Source of the DNA: CAMFTQ01 sp051881615
GTDB taxonomy: Bacteria > Bacillota > Clostridia > Oscillospirales > Acutalibacteraceae
DNA: 64,000 bases
Assembly (NCBI GenBank): GCA_051881615.1
Contig: JBJEQF010000033.1
Span: 25,252-89,251 of the forward strand
Reading direction: 5' to 3'
Shown here: piece by piece, positions 45,634-53,945 of the stretch
Numbering within the stretch: position 1 is the first letter of the stretch
Layout: each line of letters starts with the position of its first letter
Notes under the pieces: generated by a model
Told to the model about the DNA's origin: nothing
Database searches by the model: none
What the model saw: only the letters and a program-made list of their open reading frames with translations
Made by a program: the position numbers and the translations under genes

Positions 45634-46674
45634 TCAGAATATGTAATAGTAGGTAACTCCAAAAATAACACAAAGAAGTGATATAATACCAAAAACTACT
45701 GTAACGCCGCTGAACACTGCAACGATTTTCAGCTCGCTCCAGCCGCACAGCTCAAAATGATGGTGAATAGGGCTCATTTTAAATAAACGCTTTCCGTGAG
45801 TAAGCTTAAAGTAAGTAACCTGTAGCATTACAGAGAACATCTCGCAAAGATAGATAATACCCATAGGCAAGAGAAGTACAGGCATATTAAGTCCGAACGC
45901 AATAGCACAAACTATTCCGCCTAAGAACAGCGAGCCTGTGTCGCCCATAAACACCTTTGCAGGGTGGAAGTTCCACACAAGAAAGCCAAGACAGCCGCCT
46001 GCAAGGGCAGCGCACTCTATTGTGTGTCCTATACTTCCCATTACGCTTGCTATAAGCATAAAGAAAAGCGCAACAAAAAACGTAACAGAGCCGTCAAGAC
46101 CGTCAATGCCGTCTGTAAGGTTTACGGCGTTTACTATGCCGACAATTACAAGTGCTGAAATAATGTAATAGAAAAATCCTAAATCTATGTTACCTACAAA
46201 AGGAATTATTGTATTACTGCCGTAGCCAAACACCGCAAGAACAGCAAGATAGCCTGCGGCAACCAAAAACTGCAATACAAGCTTCTGAATTGCAGTCAGA
46301 CCTAAATTTCTTTTCTTTACTACCTTGATATAATCATCAATAAATCCGATTATACCGTAGCACAGTGCCATAATTATTCCTGCAAAGATATGCACCTTTT
46401 CTTTGATGACCTGCCCTATGGCGTCTGTGCCGTTTCCGTTTACAATATAATACAGCGTAACACCGATTACAGACGTAACAACAAAAGCAACAATAAACAT
46501 TATACCGCCCATTGTCGGTATGCCCTGCTTGTTTTTGTGCCAGCTGGGGCCTATTTCAAGTATTGTCTGTCCGTATTTCAGCTTGTGCAAAAACGGTATC
46601 AGCTTTTTTCCGATAAGCGCAGAAATCAGAAATGCAATTACCGCTGCGCCAAATGCCCATAGTCCGTTCATCAT
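45634..46674 (-). CDS. mraY: Phospho-MurNAc-pentapeptide transferase
   Basis: Forms lipid I from UDP-MurNAc-pentapeptide and undecaprenyl phosphate. The 346-residue, ten-helix protein has GIPTMGG, FIDDYIK, NLTDGIDGLDG and the MSPIHHHFE motif near the C-terminus. Starts ATGATG after AGGAAAGG. Fifteen bases from ftsW. Confidence 0.96.
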   Translation of the reverse strand: MMNGLWAFGAAVIAFLISALIGKKLIPFLHKLKYGQTILEIGPSWHKNKQGIPTMGGIMFIVAFVVTSVIGVTLYYIVNGNGTDAIGQVIKEKVHIFAGIIMALCYGIIGFIDDYIKVVKKRNLGLTAIQKLVLQFLVAAGYLAVLAVFGYGSNTIIPFVGNIDLGFFYYIISALVIVGIVNAVNLTDGIDGLDGSVTFFVALFFMLIASVMGSIGHTIECAALAGGCLGFLVWNFHPAKVFMGDTGSLFLGGIVCAIAFGLNMPVLLLPMGIIYLCEMFSVMLQVTYFKLTHGKRLFKMSPIHHHFELCGWSELKIVAVFSGVTVVFGIISLLCVIFGVTYYYIF

Positions 46675-46747
46675 AATAATTTTTCCTTTCCTGAAAAGAG
46701 TGTTCTCTTTATGCTTCTTTTATCTGTTCGCCGAAAAACTACGGCGA

Positions 46748-47209
46748 TTAGTAAAGCAAAGAATTAAAGGTTGAAACAATGTCCGTCAGCTCCTCGCCCG
46801 ATGCAAAAAGCACAGCCGCTGACGGAAGCACATCGTCAATTATATAGTCCTTATCCCTTGCGATAAAAATTCTTGCAAGCTTGCTTTGCGCCATAAGCTC
46901 GTAGCTTATGTTTGCCTCTCTCTCCTGCCTGTTAAAGGCTACAAGGTCAGCCGACATATCGCCGAGCGAATATGTGACGGCTTTCACACCGTTTTTCTCG
47001 CACAGCTGCTTTTGCTCCTGTGTAAAAAGCTCAAGCGGATACACTGCCGTTTTCACTTTTGACAAATCGTCACACAGGCTGTCAAGCATTAAAACAGCGT
47101 TCTGTGACAGTGCAGAAACGCCCTTGCTTTCTGCGTAAAATTCAATCAGGCTCTTTACAAAGCTTTTGCGCTTTGACTTGCCTGTGAACCTCAGGTTTTC
47201 TATCATCAT
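46748..47209 (-). CDS. Uncharacterised protein resembling a degenerate Mur ligase
   Basis: No family assigned with certainty. The 153-residue product sits exactly where murE/murF normally lie. Its segments line up in order with a Mur-ligase central domain: LRFTGKSKRKSFVKSL where the P-loop TGTNGKTS should be, AVLMLDSLCDD like the VLNADD strand, VKAVTYSLGDMSADLVAFN like the (V)TFG...ADxxA strand, and a final helix pattern like the 'NALAA...ELxxF' end. The P-loop glycines and catalytic residues are missing, so it cannot be a working ligase. GGAGG supports ATG 47209 or 47206. Confidence 0.55.
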   Translation of the reverse strand: MMIENLRFTGKSKRKSFVKSLIEFYAESKGVSALSQNAVLMLDSLCDDLSKVKTAVYPLELFTQEQKQLCEKNGVKAVTYSLGDMSADLVAFNRQEREANISYELMAQSKLARIFIARDKDYIIDDVLPSAAVLFASGEELTDIVSTFNSLLY

Positions 47210-47230
47210 ATATTCCTCCAAAACAGCGGC

Positions 47231-49441
47231 TTAATCGTTTGTACCTGTAGTTATAAAGCTTACGGTTATTACTGTACCCGGCTTTACAGCTGTGCCTGCC
47301 TCTATGCTCTGGCTGTCGGATATACATCCGTCTGCCGTAAACGAGCCTGTTACACTGACATTCAGGTCATAGGACAAGGCTATTTCGTTCACCTCGTCAG
47401 GACCGTAGCCTACAAGGTCGGGAACCTCTACGGTATCGCTTTCGCTTTCGCTGTCTGTATAAAGAACTATTGTACCGCCTGTCGGGATTTTCGAGCCTGT
47501 CTGAGGAATTTGTGCAATTACCTTTTCGCCGTTACCCTTTATAACGGCGTTAAGTCCCGATTGCTCTGCCTTGCTCTTTGCCTGCTCTGCCGTCAGACCG
47601 AAGAACGAATCGGCTGTTATATCAATCTTGCCAAGCTCTTCCTCTGTATATTGTGTTTCCATATCAAGGTACGGTAAAACCTCTGACATAATGTTTGCAA
47701 ATACAGGTGCCGAAACCTGACTGCCGTAGTAGCTGTCGCCCTCGGGAGTATCGAAGAGGATAAGCATTGCAATCTGTGCGTCATCGGCAGGTGCAAAGCC
47801 GCCGAAGGACGCTATATATTTGCCTTTTTGAACGATTTTCTGAGTAGTACCTGTTTTGCCTGCTATGCGGTAGCCTGCAACGTAGCCGTTTTTAGCACCG
47901 CCCGATATTGCGTTATCCTCAAGGATATCGCACATTGTTTCTGATACCCAATCTGAGATAACCTGTCTTTTAATCTTCGGCTCGGTGTTTTTCACAACGT
48001 TGCCGTTGCTGTCAACGATTTGCTGAACAACATACGGCTGAACAAGATTACCTCCGTTTGCAACGGTGCACATTGCCGTAATCATCTGAATAGGGGTAAT
48101 ACCGAAGTTCTGTCCGAAGGAGGCAACAGCCAGATCGACAGGTCCCATAGAGCCGTCCTCGTTAAAGAACATATCGTCTGCTTCGCCGGGGAGGTCTATG
48201 CCTGTTTTTTCGCTGAAGCCGAATGCCTGATAATATTCCCAGAATTTTTCTGCGCCGACAGACTGACCTATATCAATAAACGCAGGGTTGCAGGAGTTCC
48301 ATATTGCCTGTTTAAAGTTTTCTGCCCCGTGACCGCCGTCGAGGTGACAACCGATATACTGACCGTAAACAGTAGTACCGCCCGAGCAGTAGAAGGTGGA
48401 ATTCAGATTTTTTGTTCCCTCCTCAAGTGCCATACTTGCGGTAACCATTTTAAATACAGAACCAGGATAATAAATGTCGCTTATTGCCTTGTTTCTCCAC
48501 ATAGCAGAAACTGCCTCGTTAAAGGCTTTGTCCTGCTGTTCCTTTGGGAGCTTATCAATTTCTGCCTGTGTTTCTTTGGGGAGTGTGAACGGTTCGTTTA
48601 AGTTAAAGCCGTTTGCCGTTACCATAGCGTAAATTGCGCCTGTTTTTGGGTTCATGGCAATACATACGCCCTTGTTCATTACCTTATTGTCAATGATACC
48701 CTGTGCCATATACTTTTCGCATATGCCCTGAATTCTTGCGTCAATCGTCAGCTTCAGGCTGTTGCCGTCCTGCGAATCTATATTATCCTGATACTGAAAC
48801 GGCATATCTGTTCCGACAGCCGTCTGTGCAGATACAATTCTGCCCGCCTTGCCTGTAAGGTAATCGTCATACTGATACTCAATGCCCGAAAGTCCCTGAT
48901 CGTCACTTCCCGTAAAGCCTAAGATGTTTGAAGCAAGCTCGTTATGCGGATAAAATCGCTTGTAATCGTCAAGCAGAGAAATAACGCCCTCTATATCGTT
49001 TTCTTTATAAATTTTTTCGGTGAATTCGATTATTTTTTTACGCTGTTCGCTGTCTATCTGTCTTTTAACAACTACGTAGTAGCTTTTTTTCTTTGTTTTT
49101 TCAAATATATTCTGCTGGTCAAGGTCAAGAATTTCAGCCAGACCCTTTGACACGATTGTACGCTCTTCGTCATTTTCAAAGTTTACAGGCGCCATTACCA
49201 CCTGCCACACCGACGCACTCTGTGCCAGAACCTCGCCGTTTGCGTCATATATTGTACCTCTTTTTGCGTTAACCTTTGTATCGGTAAGCTGTTGGGCAAT
49301 AGCCTTCTGCTGAAGCTCCTCGCCCATAAAAAGCTGTAGATATGAAAGCCTGCACAGTACTGCGCCAAAGCCTATTATAAGTATAAAAGCAAGCAATAAG
49401 GAGGTTCTTACCCTGAGCCTTTGTGTAGGTCCCTGTGCCAT
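47231..49441 (-). CDS. Class B penicillin-binding protein with PASTA domains (FtsI/SpoVD type)
   Basis: Septal transpeptidase of 736 residues: one N-terminal helix (about 14-33), dimerisation domain, transpeptidase with SVFK (SxxK), SCN (SxN) and KTGTT, then two PASTA repeats (about 595-735). PASTA-bearing members include division PBPs and sporulation SpoVD; sequence inspection alone does not separate them. It lies between ftsL and the Mur-ligase-like gene, with AGAGGT before the ATG. Confidence 0.92.
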   Translation of the reverse strand: MAQGPTQRLRVRTSLLLAFILIIGFGAVLCRLSYLQLFMGEELQQKAIAQQLTDTKVNAKRGTIYDANGEVLAQSASVWQVVMAPVNFENDEERTIVSKGLAEILDLDQQNIFEKTKKKSYYVVVKRQIDSEQRKKIIEFTEKIYKENDIEGVISLLDDYKRFYPHNELASNILGFTGSDDQGLSGIEYQYDDYLTGKAGRIVSAQTAVGTDMPFQYQDNIDSQDGNSLKLTIDARIQGICEKYMAQGIIDNKVMNKGVCIAMNPKTGAIYAMVTANGFNLNEPFTLPKETQAEIDKLPKEQQDKAFNEAVSAMWRNKAISDIYYPGSVFKMVTASMALEEGTKNLNSTFYCSGGTTVYGQYIGCHLDGGHGAENFKQAIWNSCNPAFIDIGQSVGAEKFWEYYQAFGFSEKTGIDLPGEADDMFFNEDGSMGPVDLAVASFGQNFGITPIQMITAMCTVANGGNLVQPYVVQQIVDSNGNVVKNTEPKIKRQVISDWVSETMCDILEDNAISGGAKNGYVAGYRIAGKTGTTQKIVQKGKYIASFGGFAPADDAQIAMLILFDTPEGDSYYGSQVSAPVFANIMSEVLPYLDMETQYTEEELGKIDITADSFFGLTAEQAKSKAEQSGLNAVIKGNGEKVIAQIPQTGSKIPTGGTIVLYTDSESESDTVEVPDLVGYGPDEVNEIALSYDLNVSVTGSFTADGCISDSQSIEAGTAVKPGTVITVSFITTGTND

Positions 49442-49565
49442 TGTGATACCTCTTTTCCCGAATTTTCTTCCAAATTTTCATTCCCGTACTATAGTGAAAA
49501 AAGAGTCAAGACCTTTAATCTCAACTCTTATAACACATTACATACTTATTATTCGTCTGCGAGCG

Positions 49566-50102
49566 TTATGACCAAAGTCCTGCAATCGCATTAGCAATAG
49601 TTGTAAAAATATTATCATTCTGAGTCTGAGTAATTTCAGCCTTGTCACCCTCGGAAAGATTTACAAATTCCTTCTGAGAATTTATAGCCTTTGTCATACC
49701 CAGCTTGTTTACTGCATATTCATCTATAACAGACGGAGAAAGCGTTGCATTTGCCTTCATCTGCATTTCTGTATATATACTCTGCTGAATACTGAGCTCC
49801 TTGTTTGCGCTTGCAATTTCCTTGCTAAGCTCTGTAAGCTGAACCTGACCCTGTATGATAGTTGCAATTACGAATGTTACTACTGCTGCGAAAACAACAC
49901 CGACAGCAATTTTCAGCGGATTGTGCTTACGTCTGCGCATACTGTAGATTTGTTCGTTTGTGAGCTTTACTACGTTATTTTTTTGTTTTTGATTATTTGA
50001 TTGATTACCTGACTTTTTCCTTTGCGGCTCTTTTTTAAGAGGCACAGCTGTGCTTTCAAACAAGCTGAGGTCGTAAGCCGTATTTTCGTTTTTGTATGCC
50101 AT
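49566..50102 (-). CDS. ftsL: FtsL-like division protein
   Basis: The 178-residue bitopic protein has a polar basic N-terminus (1-65), one membrane helix (about 66-85), and an extracellular coiled coil (about 88-120), followed by the 'AVNKLGMTKA' sequence common in FtsL. It would form a complex with DivIB and DivIC. Sequence conservation in this family is low, so position between rsmH and the PBP carries much of the evidence. Confidence 0.8.
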   Translation of the reverse strand: MAYKNENTAYDLSLFESTAVPLKKEPQRKKSGNQSNNQKQKNNVVKLTNEQIYSMRRRKHNPLKIAVGVVFAAVVTFVIATIIQGQVQLTELSKEIASANKELSIQQSIYTEMQMKANATLSPSVIDEYAVNKLGMTKAINSQKEFVNLSEGDKAEITQTQNDNIFTTIANAIAGLWS

Positions 50103-50373
50103 TTTTACACCTCTGAGATTACTTCCATAAATACCTTAAAATATGCAATCAGCCGAGAAAAAACGGATGTTTTTATGTTACAAATGTGTAACACACTTTA
50201 CAATTTCACCCGATAAGCACTGTGCTTTTGCACAGGTTAATTCTGCAAAACAATAATATGTATAGTGTTTTGTGTGGTATCAAACCACAAGCTGTTGTAT
50301 TTGTTACAATTCTTACAATCTTGTTATATTTTACTACAACCAAGCGTAATTGTCTATAGATTTAACAATATTT

Positions 50374-51297
50374 TTATAATTTTTCGCAAATTCTCAATTT
50401 TGCACTTCTGCTGCGTTGATTTTTGTCTAATTCTGTTGAAGCTGCCGTAATCGGCTTTTTGTTTACAAGCCTTGCCTTAGGCTTGTTACCGCAAACGCAG
50501 ACGGGAAAATCCTTTGGACATACACAGCCCTCGCACCACTTCGCCATTTGCTGCTTTACAATTCTGTCCTCTAAGGAATGAAACGTAATTATCGCAAGTC
50601 TGCCGCCGCTTGACAGCAGCTCAAACGCCTGCTCCATACCCTGTCTTAGCTTATCAAGCTCGCCGTTTACGGCAATTCTTAGTGCCTGAAACGTTTTTCT
50701 TGCCGGGTGTCCGTCACGTCTTACCTTCTGCGGAACTGCGCCTTTAATTATCTCTGCAAGCTCTAAGGTTGTATTTATCGGCTGATTTTCTCTTGCCTTT
50801 ACAATGGCAGAAGCGATTGAGGAAGCGTATTTTTCCTCGCCGTACTGAAAAATTATTCTTCTGAGCTCTTCAAAAGGAAGAGTATTTACAAGCTCCCCTG
50901 CCGTGGTGCCCTGCTGACTCATTCGCATATCAAGCGGTGCGTCCTCGTGAAAAGAAAAGCCGCGCTCTGCTGTGTCAAGCTGATGCGACGATACTCCGAT
51001 ATCAAGAAGAACGCCGTCAACCATTCTGATTCCGCGATTTTCAAGAAGCTCCTTCATATCGGCAAAGTTGCCCTTGATTATTATTGATTTTTCGTTGCCT
51101 CTAAACCTTTCGGTAACTGCGGCGATTGCGTCAGGGTCCTGATCAATTGATATAAGTCTGCCGTTTTCGAGCCTTTTGAGGATTTCAGCGGAATGACCTC
51201 CGCCCCCTGCCGTGCCGTCAACATAAATGCCGTTCGGCTTTATGTCAAGACCGTCAACCGACTCGTTAAGCAGTACGGAAATATGAGAAAAATTCAT
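50374..51297 (-). CDS. rsmH: 16S rRNA m4C1402 methyltransferase
   Basis: SAM-dependent enzyme of 307 residues with the family start FSHISVLLNESVDGL, DGTAGGGGHS SAM site, and the late ITFHSLEDRIVK motif. The ATG is preceded by AAGGCGGTGA. Twelve bases after mraZ, as in most dcw clusters. Confidence 0.96.
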   Translation of the reverse strand: MNFSHISVLLNESVDGLDIKPNGIYVDGTAGGGGHSAEILKRLENGRLISIDQDPDAIAAVTERFRGNEKSIIIKGNFADMKELLENRGIRMVDGVLLDIGVSSHQLDTAERGFSFHEDAPLDMRMSQQGTTAGELVNTLPFEELRRIIFQYGEEKYASSIASAIVKARENQPINTTLELAEIIKGAVPQKVRRDGHPARKTFQALRIAVNGELDKLRQGMEQAFELLSSGGRLAIITFHSLEDRIVKQQMAKWCEGCVCPKDFPVCVCGNKPKARLVNKKPITAASTELDKNQRSRSAKLRICEKL

Positions 51298-51309
51298 TAC
51301 GTCACCGCC

Positions 51310-51729
51310 TTACAGCTTAAGCATTTTAACTGCGTCCGCAAATACTTCACGTTTCTGACGTTCAATAAATTTCTCGTACTTTTCTTTATCCCACACCTCA
51401 ACACGCTTGTCCATACCGATTACAACGGCGTCCTTAGACAGTGACGCATTTTCACGCAGGCTTTGCGGTATCTGAATTCTGCCCTGAGAGTTAGGTGAAA
51501 CCTCAACAGCAGGACCTATGATAATATACTGCATAGCCATTGCCTTATCCATGGGAAGCTCTTTTATTCTTTCACTCAGGTGGGCAAATTCGTCAAGCGA
51601 CATAATCTGCAAATTCTCCTGAAAGCCGTTTGTAACCATAAAGCTTTCGCCCAAACCCTCGCGGAGCTTTGTCGGCAAAATAATTCTGCCCTTTGAGTCT
51701 ATTGAATTATAGGTCATTCCCGAGAACAT
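51310..51729 (-). CDS. mraZ: Transcriptional regulator MraZ
   Basis: The 139-residue protein has two SpoVT/AbrB-like halves with DSKGRIILP and NSQGRIQIP. MraZ binds direct repeats in its own promoter and controls the dcw cluster. GGAGGTGG immediately upstream fixes the ATG at 51729, inside a longer open frame. Confidence 0.95.
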   Translation of the reverse strand: MFSGMTYNSIDSKGRIILPTKLREGLGESFMVTNGFQENLQIMSLDEFAHLSERIKELPMDKAMAMQYIIIGPAVEVSPNSQGRIQIPQSLRENASLSKDAVVIGMDKRVEVWDKEKYEKFIERQKREVFADAVKMLKL

Positions 51730-51754
51730 TTTGCCACCTCCATACAAAGTTTTG

Positions 51755-51828
51755 CACCGAAATGCTATTAAATGACACCAAACGCCACCTTGTATAAACA
51801 GTATAACCCATACTGAATAAAAATGCAA
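51755..51828 (-). promoter_or_regulatory. mraZ promoter with candidate MraZ boxes
   Basis: TTGCAT (51828-51823) and TATACT (51805-51800) on the - strand are 17 bases apart. Downstream, GGTG cores occur at 51789-51785, 51779-51775 and 51759-51755, i.e. at 10- and 20-base steps, as expected for MraZ direct repeats on one face of the helix. Confidence 0.6.
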
Positions 51829-51971
51829 GATAAAAATTACAAAACAATTACTAAAATTACAGAAAATATTTTACAAAGGCATACAAACACGGAAAAATAC
51901 GGGATTTATCCCATTTTTATTACCGATTGGACATCTGTATTTTTAAAAAAGTATCATATCGTTAATATTGT

Positions 51972-52133
51972 TATACTAATACCTAATTAAAAACTTTATA
52001 AGATTTTTGAGCAGATTTTTCGTCGGACGAGTGAGATTCCGCAGCAAGGCTGTCGCCTTGCGAGGACAGCTCACGAAGTATGGCGGAAAATATGCCAAAA
52101 AGATATTTAAGGATTTAATTAGGTATTAGTATA
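51972..52133 (+). repeat. Palindromic MITE-like repeat, copy 2
   Basis: 162 bases with inverted ends (TATACTAATACCTAATTAAA and its complement). The centre carries GCAAGGC...GCCTTGC and ACGAAGTAT, shared with the copy at 26971-27114. Confidence 0.8.
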
Positions 52134-52156
52134 GATTTTTATCAATCACTAAACGC

Positions 52157-52193
52157 AAAAAACCCGCACCAAAACTGCTCTGTTTTGATGCGG
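52157..52193 (-). terminator. Terminator after the coiled-coil protein gene
   Basis: On the - strand CCGCATCAAAAC and GTTTTGGTGCGG pair with one mismatch and are followed by GTTTTTTG. Confidence 0.75.
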
Positions 52194-52223
52194 TCTTTGT
52201 TGTTATATTATATTTTAATCCGA

Positions 52224-52685
52224 TCAGTTGCCGTTTCTCTGCGACTGTCTGATGCCCTGACGTGTTTTCTTCAGCTCGTTGAGCTGTTCTGTGATAGCCT
52301 CGTCAGTCTTTCTGATAATATCGTCAACATAGTTGTTGGCTGCCTTTCTCATTTCGGCAGACTTTTTGTTTGCGTCTGCAATAATAGCCGCAGCCTGAGC
52401 CTCTGCCTGTCTGACGATTTCGCTCTTGCTGATCATTGCGTTTCTGCGTTCCTCAGCGGCGTGGATTATGTCATCTGCTTCTCTTTTAGCTTCGGAAATA
52501 ATCTGTGAACGGTCGGCAACGATATTCTTAGCCTGACGGATTTCCATCGGAAGTGCGTCCATAAGCTCGTCGAGCTTGTCAAGAACAGCCTCTGTTTCAA
52601 CCACAGCCTTGCCGCCTGTCAGCGGAAGTACCTTTGCGTCGTTCATTATGTCCTGAATTTCACCGATTAAGTTTTCGATCTTCAT
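52224..52685 (-). CDS. Coiled-coil protein of unknown function
   Basis: The 153-residue protein is predicted almost wholly helical, with an Ala/Glu/Arg/Lys-rich core (about 45-140) resembling ATP-synthase b-type or DivIVA-type coiled coils, but it has no membrane segment. It is often found next to coaD in Clostridia; a DivIVA-like role is a guess. AAGGAGAGG precedes the ATG. Confidence 0.7.
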   Translation of the reverse strand: MKIENLIGEIQDIMNDAKVLPLTGGKAVVETEAVLDKLDELMDALPMEIRQAKNIVADRSQIISEAKREADDIIHAAEERRNAMISKSEIVRQAEAQAAAIIADANKKSAEMRKAANNYVDDIIRKTDEAITEQLNELKKTRQGIRQSQRNGN

Positions 52686-52743
52686 AAAAAAACCCTCTCC
52701 TTATCATAATTCCGCTGATGTGCGGAAGAAAAAACTAAATGAA

Positions 52744-53235
52744 TTACTTGTTTGTAAGCCGTTTATAAATATCATCGTGAATACACTCCGGCACAAAGCC
52801 GCTGATATCTCCGCCTAATGAGGCTATCTGCTTTACAATGCTTGAGCTTAAGAACATATACTGCTGATTAGTCGTCAGAAAAACAGTTTCAAGCTCGGGG
52901 TTAAGCTTTTTATTCGTAAGCGCCATCTGAAATTCATATTCAAAATCAGAAACGGCACGTAAGCCCTTTACAAGCGCCGTTGCATTGCGAACTCTTGCAT
53001 AATCTGCAAGCAAGCCCTCAAAGCCGACAACCTCAACATTTTTAATACCTGCCGACTCAACCGCCCTTGTGATAAAATCTATTCTTTCTTCTATTGTAAA
53101 GGTCGGCTTTTTTGAAAGGTTACAAAGGACTGCCACAATAACGTGGTCAAACATCCTTGTCGCTCTGTCGATAATATCAAGATGTCCTCTTGTAACCGGG
53201 TCAAAGCTGCCGGGACAAATCACCGTTCTGCCCAT
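52744..53235 (-). CDS. coaD: Phosphopantetheine adenylyltransferase
   Basis: Penultimate enzyme of coenzyme A synthesis. The 163-residue nucleotidyltransferase has the PGSFDPVTRGHLDII motif (T/HxGH class) near residue 8 and the late FLSSSIVKQIASLGGDI motif. It follows rsmD with 34 bases between, the usual rsmD-coaD pair. Confidence 0.95.
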   Translation of the reverse strand: MGRTVICPGSFDPVTRGHLDIIDRATRMFDHVIVAVLCNLSKKPTFTIEERIDFITRAVESAGIKNVEVVGFEGLLADYARVRNATALVKGLRAVSDFEYEFQMALTNKKLNPELETVFLTTNQQYMFLSSSIVKQIASLGGDISGFVPECIHDDIYKRLTNK

Positions 53236-53269
53236 ACACTCATATCCAATCTGTATTCTGTGTGAAAAA

Positions 53270-53818
53270 TTATTCCTCTGCCTCTTTGTGGCGATATGTT
53301 GTTATCTTGATTTTGCCGTAACGGTATTCCTTTGCTTTCACAAAATCGCCGCAGCTGTCGGGCAGCTGTTTATCCATTGTGCTTTCACAAATTATTATAC
53401 CGCCCTTGTTCATAACCTCTGTCACCAAAGGCAGCGCTCTGTCGAGCAAATCTGTTTCATACGGAGGGTCAAGAAAGGCGATATCAAAAAGCTGTGTTTT
53501 CATACTTAAAAAGCCTAAGGAATCCATATTAAGCACCTTGGCATTTTCCGAAAGCTTAACACTGCTTAAATTCTTCTTTATCACCGCAACAGAGCTTCTG
53601 CTGCTGTCAACAAAAACAGCTTCGGCTGCTCCTCTGCTTAAAGCCTCGATACCCATCTGACCGCTGCCGGCAAATAAATCAAGAAAGCTTCTGCCCATTA
53701 TCTGAAACTGAATTATAGAAAAAACAGCCTCTTTTATTCTGTCGGTAGTCGGACGGACATCATCACCGCTTAACGTTTCAAGTCGTCTGCCCCTTGCCGA
53801 GCCGGTAATAACACGCAT
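53270..53818 (-). CDS. rsmD: 16S rRNA m2G966 methyltransferase
   Basis: The 182-residue methyltransferase begins MRVITGSARGRRLET, has the SAM site FLDLFAGSGQMGIEALSRGA and the catalytic DPPY. AAAAGGAG precedes the ATG. Confidence 0.94.
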   Translation of the reverse strand: MRVITGSARGRRLETLSGDDVRPTTDRIKEAVFSIIQFQIMGRSFLDLFAGSGQMGIEALSRGAAEAVFVDSSRSSVAVIKKNLSSVKLSENAKVLNMDSLGFLSMKTQLFDIAFLDPPYETDLLDRALPLVTEVMNKGGIIICESTMDKQLPDSCGDFVKAKEYRYGKIKITTYRHKEAEE

Positions 53819-53870
53819 AAAAATCTCCTTTTCAAGGCAACACGCAGGAAAAAACCTGCATTTGCTTTTG

Positions 53871-53899
53871 ATTATAACATAGATTTATGAATATTACAA
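53871..53899 (-). promoter_or_regulatory. Promoter of rsmD-coaD
   Basis: TTGTAA (53899-53894) and TATAAT (53876-53871) on the - strand, 17-base spacing. Just upstream (53905-53943) an 18-base sequence containing AAGGTT or GGTTAC is repeated directly with a 21-base period. A small GCAGG/CCTGC hairpin lies in the leader. Confidence 0.55.
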
Positions 53900-53945
53900 T
53901 TATGTTTTCAAAATTTGTAACCTTTTTTCAAAATTTGTAACCTTT

